The position numbers and the translations under genes are program-made. From contig CADDZA010000005.1 in assembly GCA_902812435.1 (NCBI GenBank), forward strand, positions 1 to 46,605: DNA of 46,605 bases, in the 5' to 3' direction. This document shows, in pieces, positions 34,930 through 42,555 of this stretch; position 1 is the stretch's first letter, and each line of letters starts with the position of its first letter. The notes beneath the pieces are model-generated. The model was given only the letters and a program-made list of their open reading frames with translations, ran no database searches and was not told the DNA's origin. This DNA is from Clostridia bacterium (GTDB taxonomy: Bacteria; Bacillota; DSM-12270; Thermacetogeniales; Thermacetogeniaceae).

Positions 34930-36523
34930 TCCTGCAGTCAGACAGCTTCTTCTTCAAGAGCTCATCCAGAATACCCACGTAGGTCAAAACAACCTCTTCA
35001 CCTTGAAACTCAACGATTATCTCATTGACGAGCATTTCGAGAATGTTGCGTTTTTCCCTGAACGAGAGAGCCCTCCCATCACCCTCTTCGCTTTCTATAT
35101 TCTGCTTTATGGCATTTAACATTCGATTTACTATATCTATGCTTTTGAGGTTTCTCGTCCTGGCGTTCAATAAATTTTCATACTTTTTTGCCTCATCTTG
35201 AAGTCGTTCAATTTCTCTGTTTACTTTATCAATATCGCTCTTCATTTCATCCTCGGATATAACTTCCAGGACGAACATCCTCTTGATCTTCTCTTTTTCT
35301 TTTTCCTTGCCTGCTATTTGCTTTTCAATCGCATCTAGGGTCCTCCTCAGGGTTGCGGCAGATGCATCCTCCCTCCTGGCTCTCGCCTGCAGAAACACAT
35401 CCGGGTTTAGAACCAGTTCTTTGATCTGATTCCACACGTAGTCATCAAGCATATCGGCTCTGATCGTCCTGGCGTCACAGCCCTGAATTTCGTTTCCGTA
35501 TTTCCTGGGATATTTGTTGTTGCACCTGTAAACGGGATAAGTTTTTCCATGATCGCCGGGGTACGTGGTGCAGACCCAGGAATGTCCGCACTTGCCGCAT
35601 CTCAGCAGGGACCTGAGAAGATATTCGTGCCTGACATTCCCGGAAAATACTTTCCTGTTTCTGTCCTTTAGTTGTTGAGCCATCTCAAAGAGCATCTCAT
35701 CGATAATGGCCGGGACTTCCACCTCGATCCAATCCGAGCGGTCGCGGTACTCGTACTTCCTTTTCGGCTTGCCTCCAGAAGTCTTTTCACCCCTGATCTT
35801 CGTGAACTTCCGCCGATTGTAATAGTACCTGCCGACGTAAATTTCCGAGGTAAGGATTCTCCTGATCGAGCTCGCACTCCAGTACTTGCTTTCCCCTCGC
35901 TTGGGATAGCAGCCGAGCTCGCATAATTTCTCACCGATCTGCCTCATTGTAAGCCGGTCGTAAACGTACCAGTCATAGATCAGCTTAACGAATTCTGCCT
36001 CTCTCTCGTTTATCACGAACTGGCCGTCGTAAAAGTCGTAACCGAAAGGAGCAGTTCTCATGGGCATTACTTTCTGTTTTTTTCTCACCGTATCCAGCCT
36101 GCCCCTGACGGTACGCTTCTTGATCTGGGCAAGCTCGTATTGAGCAATGACCGATTGCATGTTGAAAAACAGCTGCCCTTCAGGCGTGTTCCGGTATTCC
36201 GTGTCCACGAAGACCAGCTCTGCACCGTGCTTTTCGAATTCCCTGCAAACGATCAGTTTATCTGTCAGGTCCCTGCTCAGACGGTCAGGATGCGTACAGA
36301 TAACATGGCTTATCAGACCGAGAGATACATCGTTTCTCAGCAGATTCATCGCCGGACGGTCAATATCCTCTCCGGTCATTCCCTCTTCTTTATAGATTTT
36401 TATCTCGTCTTCGGCAAACCCCAGCTCGCGAGCTTTTTTCAGGCAAAGCTCAACCTGTCCGTCTAGGCTTGTACCTTCGTTAACCTGAAGCCCGGTCGAG
36501 ACCCTCGCATATACTGCTATCAA
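34877..36523 (-). CDS. spoIVCA: Large serine recombinase of the sigK element (SpoIVCA-like)
   Basis: About 548 aa. N-terminal resolvase domain with catalytic Ser in AVYARVST, then [26 protein letters not shown]. Recombinase domain ([20 protein letters not shown]..., [14 protein letters not shown]), a Cys zinc ribbon ([11 protein letters not shown], then YRCNNKY and GCDARTI), and a long coiled coil (about 385-470). TTG 36523 is preceded by AGAGGAG at 8 nt; GTG 36532 is the other candidate. Same orientation as sigK. The frame continues through the 12-bp core and stops at TGA 34877-34879, inside the sigK 3' part in another frame. Expected to excise the element in the mother cell. Confidence 0.92.
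   Translation of the reverse strand: MIAVYARVSTGLQVNEGTSLDGQVELCLKKARELGFAEDEIKIYKEEGMTGEDIDRPAMNLLRNDVSLGLISHVICTHPDRLSRDLTDKLIVCREFEKHGAELVFVDTEYRNTPEGQLFFNMQSVIAQYELAQIKKRTVRGRLDTVRKKQKVMPMRTAPFGYDFYDGQFVINEREAEFVKLIYDWYVYDRLTMRQIGEKLCELGCYPKRGESKYWSASSIRRILTSEIYVGRYYYNRRKFTKIRGEKTSGGKPKRKYEYRDRSDWIEVEVPAIIDEMLFEMAQQLKDRNRKVFSGNVRHEYLLRSLLRCGKCGHSWVCTTYPGDHGKTYPVYRCNNKYPRKYGNEIQGCDARTIRADMLDDYVWNQIKELVLNPDVFLQARARREDASAATLRRTLDAIEKQIAGKEKEKEKIKRMFVLEVISEDEMKSDIDKVNREIERLQDEAKKYENLLNARTRNLKSIDIVNRMLNAIKQNIESEEGDGRALSFREKRNILEMLVNEIIVEFQGEEVVLTYVGILDELLKKKLSDCRNEGISNDLVSRTYHQKI
34886..34897 (-). repeat. Attachment core, sigK 3' side
   Basis: TTGATGATATGT on the plus strand (ACATATCATCAA in sigK sense), identical to 39270-39281. 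It encodes the shared His-Ile-Ile in the same phase at both sites, so crossover anywhere in it keeps the sigK frame. Confidence 0.88.
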
Positions 36524-36594
36524 CCTGAACACTCCTCTGTATCGTCTCAGTTTTTACCCCTTGAGCCGGGCACTGTAATTGATGACAATGTAGT

Positions 36595-36792
36595 TTATCT
36601 TGATATGAACATGTCTTTTCTGCGTTGTTTTGGAATATCCTGCCCGGCCAAACAGTTCTGCATAAATATCTGCGTAACCTTCCCAACCGCTTCGAGAACT
36701 CGGTCGCTAAGTCCTTGAAAATCCTTGAGGGCTTCTTCTAATTCTTCTGGAGTCATTTTTTCGTATTTGTTGCAAATCTTTAACTTCTTCAC
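36595..36792 (-). CDS. 65-aa protein upstream of the recombinase; candidate directionality factor
   Basis: Small, charged, largely helical: KICNKYEKMTPEELEEALKD, FQGLSDRVLEAVGKVTQIFM, then a basic tail KQRRKDMFISR. I do not recognise the family. GTG 36792 is preceded by GAGGTGG with suitable spacing; GTG 36804 is an alternative giving 69 aa. It lies 71 bp before the recombinase on the same strand. In C. difficile a small skin protein (Skr) is needed for excision, and the size and position here suit that role (inference only). A GAATATT box (36851-36857) matches a sigma-E -35 but no good -10 follows. Confidence 0.6.
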   Translation of the reverse strand: MKKLKICNKYEKMTPEELEEALKDFQGLSDRVLEAVGKVTQIFMQNCLAGQDIPKQRRKDMFISR

Positions 36793-36861
36793 CCCATCTC
36801 CCACCTCAGTTAAAACGTATTTTCTCCCCCGCTTGTCTTAAAACCGGTAAAATATTCCCCA

Positions 36862-37020
36862 AACGAGTAGGAGAAGCAACCAGCCCCTTCTTCTCACACA
36901 TCGCACGTACCGCTCTTCGGTACACGGGAGTTCACCAAGTCGGTAGGTTGCGCCTGCTTCCCATAGGAAGTTGCGCATCCATCCAACTGTTCTGAAACCT
37001 GGTAGGGTGTGGCTTTGCCG
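36862..37020 (-). pseudogene. Group II intron 3' end remnant (domains V-VI)
   Basis: On the minus strand the segment runs through ATGCGCAACTTCCTATGGGA, then CGCAACCTACCGACTTGGTG, a domain-V-like hairpin CCCGTGTACCGAAGAGCGGT followed by ACGTGCG, GTGTGAGAAG, and ends CTCCTACTCG. This order and wording match the 3' part of common bacterial group II introns, from after the maturase ORF to the 3' splice site. The domain V helix is partly decayed and no reverse transcriptase is present. The 5' limit is uncertain. It fills most of the gene-free gap between the 65-aa protein and the cargo promoter. Confidence 0.65.
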
Positions 37021-37032
37021 TGGCTTTGTGTC

Positions 37033-37060
37033 TTGACTTGTTGATCTCCGGTGCTACAAT
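37033..37060 (+). promoter_or_regulatory. Sigma-A-type promoter of the element's cargo genes
   Basis: TTGACT (37033-37038), 16-nt spacer, TACAAT (37055-37060): close to the vegetative consensus. The start of transcription would fall near 37067, about 92 nt before the TIM-barrel start. Confidence 0.68.
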
Positions 37061-37071
37061 TTTGGCGGCTA

Positions 37072-37083
37072 CCTTAATTAAGG
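37072..37083. promoter_or_regulatory. 12-bp perfect palindrome just past the cargo start site
   Basis: CCTTAATTAAGG begins about 12 nt after the -10, where a repressor would block transcription. Operator role is inferred from position only. Confidence 0.4.
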
Positions 37084-37158
37084 AAGCGGAAGATGGGATT
37101 AAACTGAACTGCTTGTGAGGAGCAAGAAAAATAAATTGTGTTAAAGGAGGCCAAAGAG

Positions 37159-38139
37159 TTGTACGCCGGTGAGAGCAAACCGAAAGAGGATAGGCAGACT
37201 ACCCTGCTCAGTTTATCCACTGCCGCTATCGCCAGCAGAACGGATAAGGCCGAAGAAATAGTTGGTTGGCTCGAAAAGGTGGGGGTGCGCGCGGTTGAGC
37301 TGAACGGGATTAAGGAGCACACTTATCAGGAACTCCGATCCCTATTGCCCCGCGCCGGGATCAGCGTCTTGAGTCTCCACAACTTCTGTCCGGTCCCAGA
37401 AGCCAGCAGCACCTTTCTCTTCATCTCAGATGACCCTGATGAACGGCTGCAAGGTGTACGGGCCACCATCAACACACTAAGAAGTGCGGCGGAGGTGGGT
37501 GCCCGGGCGGTTGTTTGCCACCTGGACTACGTGCCCTTGCAGAAAGAAGTAGAAGAGTTTGCTGCCAGATGTGGAGTCGAGGGAGACACTGCAGGAGTAA
37601 AAGCAGCAAGGGAAAGGCTCAGAAAATTGCGCAGTGAAAAGGCCGCTCCGTACCTTGACCGGGTGCTTTTGTGCCTTGACCGTATCCTTGATGCCGCTGC
37701 CAGACTGGGAATGATGGTAGGGCTAGAAACCCGCTGTGGTTACCACGAAATACCTTCGCCAGAGGAATTGGGGCTGATCCTGAAGAAGTTTGCAGGTGCT
37801 CCCTTGGGCTACTGGCATGACGTCGGCCACGCACACCAACTGGAGTTTCTTGGGTTATACCGCCAGGAAGAGCTCCTGAAGCGCTATCAGGAGGAGATTA
37901 TAGGGGTTCATCTGCACGATGCTCGTGGCGGAAGAGATCATCTTCCTCCAGGGACGGGGGAGGTAGACCTGGCAGCGGTGCTGACCCGCATTCCTTCCGA
38001 GGCGATCAAGACCGTTGAGGTGGCAGAGGCGCAGGATGCTGCCATCGTCCGCAAGAGCCTGGAGTACCTGTCGAACCTGCTTCAAAGCGCTAGAGGGAAG
38101 GAACTGGATTCCTTCCGGCGACCCCAGACCAACAGATGA
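37159..38139 (+). CDS. Xylose-isomerase-like TIM barrel protein (sugar phosphate isomerase/epimerase family)
   Basis: 326 aa from TTG 37159, preceded by AAAGGAGG at 8 nt (the GTG at 37138 lies before this site and is not favoured). TIM-barrel strands with metal-site residues of the AP-endonuclease-2/xylose isomerase fold: VLSLHNFCPVP, ARAVVCHLDYVPL, MVGLETRCGYHEIPSPEEL, LGYWHDVGHAHQLEFLG, GVHLHDARGGRDHLPPGTGE. Cytoplasmic, no signal peptide. Substrate not predictable: the family covers isomerases, epimerases, dehydratases and nucleases. First gene after the cargo promoter; 45 bp before the arginase-like gene. Lies wholly within the skin-like element. Confidence 0.85.
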   Translation: MYAGESKPKEDRQTTLLSLSTAAIASRTDKAEEIVGWLEKVGVRAVELNGIKEHTYQELRSLLPRAGISVLSLHNFCPVPEASSTFLFISDDPDERLQGVRATINTLRSAAEVGARAVVCHLDYVPLQKEVEEFAARCGVEGDTAGVKAARERLRKLRSEKAAPYLDRVLLCLDRILDAAARLGMMVGLETRCGYHEIPSPEELGLILKKFAGAPLGYWHDVGHAHQLEFLGLYRQEELLKRYQEEIIGVHLHDARGGRDHLPPGTGEVDLAAVLTRIPSEAIKTVEVAEAQDAAIVRKSLEYLSNLLQSARGKELDSFRRPQTNR

Positions 38140-38184
38140 CGTTCTAAAGCATAAGTTCATGCTGAGAGTGGGGGTTGGTATGCC

Positions 38185-38979
38185 ATGTGTGTAGGACTTC
38201 TGGAAACAGATGATACGTATGTTTGGCAGCCACGTCTTGAGCGTCGCGCGGAGTGCCGGTTGCGACTGGATATTTCTGGACTCCGCTGCATGAGTTCGCA
38301 GGAGACACTGGCAATGGTGGATGAACGGCTAAAAACTTTTCCAGCAAAACTCGTTTTTATGGGCAGCGGTGCCTTCCATCACCTGGCACTGCCATTGATC
38401 GCTCGACAGGCCGCAAAAAGGCCCCTGAGCGTGCTCATTCTCGACCGTCACCTGGATTTTTTCCCGGTTCCCGAAGGATTTGTGAGCTGCGGTTCCTGGA
38501 TTCGGGAAGTGGCAAAGCTTCCCGCGGTCCGGCGGGTGGTGGTAATTGGAATCGTCGGGAAAACGCCGAGTTTGCCTGCAAAAGTGGTCGCTTTAACCGC
38601 TCAGTCATGGCGATTCCTGTTTACCCGTACTAAGGGCTACTTCGAGGCACTTTTGTGCACCGGCGACATCTATCTCAGTGTGGACAAGGATGTTTTTGCT
38701 GCGGCAATTACCGACTGGGGTACGGGTGAGTTGTCGGTGGCGGAAGTACTTGCTTTTCTGCGCTGGTGCATGGCACGCCGCCGGCTGGTTGGTGTAGACG
38801 TCTGTGGGGAAGTGGTACCGCGCGGTCTTTGGCCGACGGTCGAAGAGCGAAAGTTAATTGCTCGGAACGAAAGGATCAACCTTACCTTATGCCGGTTTTT
38901 AAGGCATCGAAGCCATTTGCTGCCCCACGGGAACGACGGAAATCACCGTGGCCGCTTCCAGCTCAGGCCGACTGCCTGA
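38185..38979 (+). CDS. Arginase-superfamily protein
   Basis: 264 aa. Recognisable arginase/agmatinase-fold motifs in variant form: MGSGAFHHLALPLI (position of GGDHS), LILDRHLDFF (DxHxD metal motif), YLSVDKDVF (SxDxD metal motif) and GVDVCGEVVP near the C-terminus. The main Asp/His ligands remain, but the canonical DPxxAP after SxDxDxx is replaced (AAAITDWGTGEL), so it belongs to a divergent branch whose ureohydrolase substrate is unknown. Starts at ATG 38185 with a G-rich stretch upstream. Probably co-transcribed with the TIM-barrel gene. Confidence 0.82.
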   Translation: MCVGLLETDDTYVWQPRLERRAECRLRLDISGLRCMSSQETLAMVDERLKTFPAKLVFMGSGAFHHLALPLIARQAAKRPLSVLILDRHLDFFPVPEGFVSCGSWIREVAKLPAVRRVVVIGIVGKTPSLPAKVVALTAQSWRFLFTRTKGYFEALLCTGDIYLSVDKDVFAAAITDWGTGELSVAEVLAFLRWCMARRRLVGVDVCGEVVPRGLWPTVEERKLIARNERINLTLCRFLRHRSHLLPHGNDGNHRGRFQLRPTA

Positions 38980-39238
38980 AAGAAGAATTGCCCGGTATCG
39001 CAGCTGCTACCTCACCCATATTCAACCCGCTTATTTCAGACACTCTCAGACCTGTGTCAAACTGCTACAAACTCTTCCTGCCCCCCGACGATGAACAGCT
39101 CTCAAGCCGGATATCTTTTGTTTCAACCTGTCTTTCCCTGAGCGGCACGTACTTCCTGACCGGAGTCATGGCGTATGTATAGGGTTTTTTTGCAACCAGT
39201 GGGGACAGCATCGACACTCAGCGATATTTCAATAAGCT

Positions 39239-39475
39239 TCAGTGTACCTTGATTTGCGATGATATCCTGTTGATGATATGTGCTACAAGCCTGAGGTTAT
39301 GCTCGATTAAAACATTGCGTGCCTCCTCATCTCCCTGCTCCAAGCGGCGAAGGTAGTAAGCTTCATCATCCTCCGAGAGCGGTTGGGGAAAAACGTTGTT
39401 ACTGATGTAACCGGTTAAAAATACAAGCCCCTGGAGAAAAGAAATAGCTGTTGCAATGAACAGCTCTAGACTCAA
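39239..39475 (-). CDS. sigK: sigK, 5' part (pro-sequence and sigma region 2.1)
   Basis: Residues 1-68 of pro-sigma-K, plus ten element-derived codons. The hydrophobic N-terminus LFIATAISFLQGLVFLTGY, then ISNNVFPQPLSEDDEAYYL, parallels the B. subtilis pro-sequence, whose removal by the SpoIVFB membrane protease starts before the conserved Tyr. The region 2 start ARNVLIEHNLRLVAHII follows. TTG 39475 is preceded by CGGAGGGG at 6 nt. CATATGAT on the minus strand, about 30 nt upstream of the start, resembles a sigma-E -10, but I see no good -35. Downstream of the PBP gene by 164 bp. Confidence 0.93.
   Translation of the reverse strand: MSLELFIATAISFLQGLVFLTGYISNNVFPQPLSEDDEAYYLRRLEQGDEEARNVLIEHNLRLVAHIINRISSQIKVH
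39270..39281 (-). repeat. Attachment core, sigK 5' side
   Basis: Second copy of TTGATGATATGT, ending the authentic codon 68 of sigK. Beyond it the frame continues ten codons into the element (NRISSQIKVH) before a TGA. Confidence 0.88.
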
Positions 39476-39639
39476 GCCGATCCCCTCCGATTTATTGTCA
39501 CTTTAGATCATATGGGGATCCGCTAAAAATGGTGCCTGTCTCATTTAAATAATTATATTCTACAGCCAACTGATTTAGTCCTGGTTTTTCGACATTTATT
39601 ATACATTTATTATTATGATCCGGATTGACTGCGGGGAAC

Positions 39640-41376
39640 TTAATTATCTCGTTCCAGCCCACCGGGTCGATAAATGCTCTTGAGAATTTCACGAAACATA
39701 TCGGCGGCAAGACCTCCCCCAGCACCTCCCCCCTCTACAACAACAGCAACGGCCAACTGGGGATGGGCACTGGGCGCGTATCCTACAAACCAGGAGTCGG
39801 CAACCGGATCACCTTTAGCATTATGGATTCCTGTTTCTGCCGAACCTGTTTTTCCGGCACTCCCTATGCCTTCAACCTCGGCCCGTTTTCCGGTGCCACG
39901 GGTTACGGTGAGTTCCATCATCTTCTGGAGTTCCCGGGCAACTTTGGGGGAAAGAACGCGCCGTGAGGGAGCGCTTAAATACAATTTATCTGTTTTGCCA
40001 TCCGCGTCGGTGATCGCTTTGACCACTCGCGGTGGTATATAAATTCCTCCCCTGGCAACCGTGGCTGCCAGAACTGCAGCATTAAGGGGCGAAATCAGCA
40101 CTCCATCCTGACCTAGAGCAGCATTGCCTACTTGTCCGGGGTAGGACCCTATCCGAACTACCCCAAGCTGCTGTCGTGGCAGATAACCGTCCAGACATCC
40201 TTCCATACCCAGCAGCCGTGCATAGCGTTCCAGCAGCCTCCCACCGAGCCGCAGCGCTACATCCACAAAAACCGAGTTGCATGAATGGGCAAAGGCCTCC
40301 CTAAAGGTCAGGTTGCCGTGTCCGCCTTTTTTCCAGCATGCAATTCCCTCTTTGTCGTTGAAACTGTATTTCCCCGAACAGAAAAAATGCTCATTCGGCC
40401 GCACCTTTCCCTCCGCCAGGGCAGCCGCGGCTACGACAATCTTAAAAACAGATCCCGGGTGATAAAGTGCAAGGCTACGGTCAAACTGATCACCGGCTCC
40501 GTTATTCTGATTATATAAGGGGCGGCTGGCCAGCGCCCGCACCTCCCCGGTTGCAACGTCAATAACAGCTACCGCTCCCCGAGCACCGTACTTATCCATG
40601 ATCTCCTCAACCGTCCTCTGAATATCGCTGTCCAGTGTTAAAATTACGTTTTTCCCTTTCACAACCATACCCTGGGGACCGCGCAGGCGCAGACCTCGTC
40701 CCTTTAATAATTCCCCCTGTCGATCTATTACTGTAAGCAACTCCAGTTTTCGTTCGGATGGTGCCAGGACAGCGTCATAAGCGGCTTCAATCCCCTTTAC
40801 ACCCTGCTGCATCTCCCCGCCGGGCACGACCCCCCTCACGTACCCAACCAGGTGCCTTGCCAGAGAGGTATCTCCGTATCGCACGGGTAAAGGAACGAGA
40901 TACACCCCGGACATTTCCATGTCTGCCAGCGATTTCGTCTCCTGTTCGTTAAGGGTCAGCGGCAGCATGAAAGGGATCCGTTTGGACAGAGATGCTTGAA
41001 GAAAAGCCCTCAGTTTCTGATGTCTGCAGCGCTGGGGCAAGTTGTTGATCAATCCCTCGATAAAAACGCCCTCCCAGCGGGGCTGCTTTACGGAAGAGGA
41101 TACCTCGACCCCAAAGGAACAAGGGATTAAAGAAGGAAAGACGGCTACACCATAGACCCTTTTGCCATCCAGTAGTGAGTTCCCCCTGCAATCCTGAATG
41201 TCCCCCCGAAAAAAATTGGCTACCGGGAGACGGAGCGTATGTTCTGCCACTGCGGCGGCCGCCAGCTGCCTTCCTTTAAACAGTTGAAGATAGGCAAGGC
41301 GTCCTCCGAGTGCAAAGAAAATACAGAAAAAGAGACAGCATATGAAGAAAATGCGGCGCTCCTGTAAAGTGTTCAA
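39640..41376 (-). CDS. Class B penicillin-binding protein (transpeptidase)
   Basis: Peptidoglycan transpeptidase, 578 aa, membrane-anchored by one N-terminal helix (IFFICCLFFCIFFALGGRLAYLQL). The dimerisation region is followed by the transpeptidase domain with active-site Ser about 309 in YHPGSVFKIV, SxN motif HSCNSVF (about 364) and KTG in SAGKTGSAET (about 506). No PASTA domain; family resemblance to SpoVD/PBP2-type proteins, but which one is not certain. TTG 41376 follows AGGGGAG. Its place immediately before sigK suggests a sporulation-related cell wall role (inference). Confidence 0.88.
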   Translation of the reverse strand: MNTLQERRIFFICCLFFCIFFALGGRLAYLQLFKGRQLAAAAVAEHTLRLPVANFFRGDIQDCRGNSLLDGKRVYGVAVFPSLIPCSFGVEVSSSVKQPRWEGVFIEGLINNLPQRCRHQKLRAFLQASLSKRIPFMLPLTLNEQETKSLADMEMSGVYLVPLPVRYGDTSLARHLVGYVRGVVPGGEMQQGVKGIEAAYDAVLAPSERKLELLTVIDRQGELLKGRGLRLRGPQGMVVKGKNVILTLDSDIQRTVEEIMDKYGARGAVAVIDVATGEVRALASRPLYNQNNGAGDQFDRSLALYHPGSVFKIVVAAAALAEGKVRPNEHFFCSGKYSFNDKEGIACWKKGGHGNLTFREAFAHSCNSVFVDVALRLGGRLLERYARLLGMEGCLDGYLPRQQLGVVRIGSYPGQVGNAALGQDGVLISPLNAAVLAATVARGGIYIPPRVVKAITDADGKTDKLYLSAPSRRVLSPKVARELQKMMELTVTRGTGKRAEVEGIGSAGKTGSAETGIHNAKGDPVADSWFVGYAPSAHPQLAVAVVVEGGGAGGGLAADMFREILKSIYRPGGLERDN

Positions 41377-41508
41377 CCAAGACTCCCCTAAAAGGGCATA
41401 ATATGGTCTTAAATATTAGCTTTGCCCGTTTTAGGGGATTTATTCAACAGGTACCGGGTGGCCATTTGACCGAACTGTGCAGGGCAGGTCTGAATTGAAG
41501 CCGATTTG

Positions 41509-42396
41509 TCAGTATAATAATGATATCTGGGCGAGCATGAGGGTGACGTACTTTACCAGGCAGGCGGCGGGAAGGAAGATCAACTGGGCGAAAAAGGTAC
41601 CGAGCAGCCGGCTGAAGATAAGCAGGAAGGTAAGGTGCATAATCTCGTTCTCGCTTCTAATCCCCTGAATTGCCTGGTCGGTGATCATCGCGGTGACGGG
41701 ATCGATCAGAAAAGCCGCCAGAACCACTGCGATCCCGTTCACAATGCTGGAAAGAAGGGTGGCGGTGGAGCGAAACGAAGGAAGCAGTGCCCCGGCAAAA
41801 AGGGCTGAAAGCACTCCCGTGGTCCATATACCGATTACCACAACATTGGTACAGAAGAGCCTCAGTTGAGAGTTACAATGGGAGTTAATCCGTGTAAAAG
41901 ACAGCGGATGCCTTTTCTCATGTCGATACCGGTAGGAGAATAACCGGAGATACCGAAGGGCGGATTGAAACTCCCGTAAAATCTTGTGGAGCCGCGCCGG
42001 AGAAAGAATGGTCAGGATAAGAACGGGAAGAGACCCTATCCTATCAAATAAAAAAATTGTCCTGTTAAAAAGTATGACAAACAAAGGGGTTAAAAGAGCC
42101 GCCACTGCGGTCCCCCCTGAAGCCGCCAGAATGATCAACCTGATGTCCTTTTGCAGTTCGTCCAGGTGAGCCTGATAGGAGATATAACCGGCGTTAATGC
42201 CCTGTTCAACTACCGACGAGAGGAGCGGCGCCTGGATCATGTTCGCAACCATGGCAAGCAGGGAGATGATCTGGTACAGAGAGTAGGCAGTGGCGAGATG
42301 TCTGGTTTTTACTCCCGAGAAACGAACCCCGTAAAATAGGGTATCTATCAGGTGAATCACCGCTGTAAGAAGCGTAACGAGCAAGATCCGGTCCAT
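41509..42396 (-). CDS. amj: Lipid II flippase Amj (YdaH family)
   Basis: 295 aa, about six to eight TM segments, a member of the Amj/DUF2837 family, which in B. subtilis can replace MurJ for lipid II transport. Family segments: LLTAVIHLIDTLFYGVRFSG, TAYSLYQIISLLAMVANMIQ, APLLSSVVEQGI and AFLIDPVTAMITDQAIQG. ATG 42396 follows AAGGGGAG. Divergent from the EamA gene and 132 bp upstream of the PBP gene, so both may serve peptidoglycan synthesis. Confidence 0.9.
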   Translation of the reverse strand: MDRILLVTLLTAVIHLIDTLFYGVRFSGVKTRHLATAYSLYQIISLLAMVANMIQAPLLSSVVEQGINAGYISYQAHLDELQKDIRLIILAASGGTAVAALLTPLFVILFNRTIFLFDRIGSLPVLILTILSPARLHKILREFQSALRYLRLFSYRYRHEKRHPLSFTRINSHCNSQLRLFCTNVVVIGIWTTGVLSALFAGALLPSFRSTATLLSSIVNGIAVVLAAFLIDPVTAMITDQAIQGIRSENEIMHLTFLLIFSRLLGTFFAQLIFLPAACLVKYVTLMLAQISLLY

Positions 42397-42555
42397 ATAC
42401 TCCCCTTCCTGCCTGCGTTGGTATGATAAACCTGTTCACTTTTTCTTATATGCTCAGGGTTACCGTTTAAAGAACGCCCTTCCGGATATATCTCTCTTAC
42501 CATTCCAATAGAATAAATGGTGTGGGGATACTCACATATCAAACGGAGGGATAGT

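Larger units (their letters stand above)
34886..39281 (-). mobile_element. Skin-like sigK-intervening element
   Basis: A 4,384-bp segment plus one extra core copy, bounded by the direct repeat TTGATGATATGT, that interrupts sigK between codons 68 and 69. Contents on the minus strand: recombinase, 65-aa protein, group II intron remnant. On the plus strand: promoter, TIM-barrel gene, arginase-like gene. No phage structural, replication or lysis genes. Deleting the segment restores [17 protein letters not shown], the conserved sigma-K sequence. Much shorter than the skin of B. subtilis (about 48 kb) and C. difficile (about 15 kb). The 259 bp between the arginase-like gene and the sigK 5' part show no gene. 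Confidence 0.93.

Noticed and set aside
37072-37083. CCTTAATTAAGG palindrome as a terminator
   Set aside because: AT-rich 12-bp palindrome without loop or T-run; position after a promoter suits an operator better.
38964-38980. TCAGGC/GCCTGA hairpin at the end of the arginase-like gene as a terminator
   Set aside because: Only 6 bp, inside the coding end, and not followed by a T-run.
38766-39182. 138-codon plus-strand frame running past the arginase-like gene
   Set aside because: Its first half is another frame of that gene and the rest has no recognisable domain or start signal. The arginase-like protein already ends at a normal place.
34886-39281. Element as a prophage or integrative conjugative element
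   Set aside because: No structural, replication, lysis, relaxase or mating genes; only a recombinase, a small protein, an intron remnant and two enzyme-like genes.
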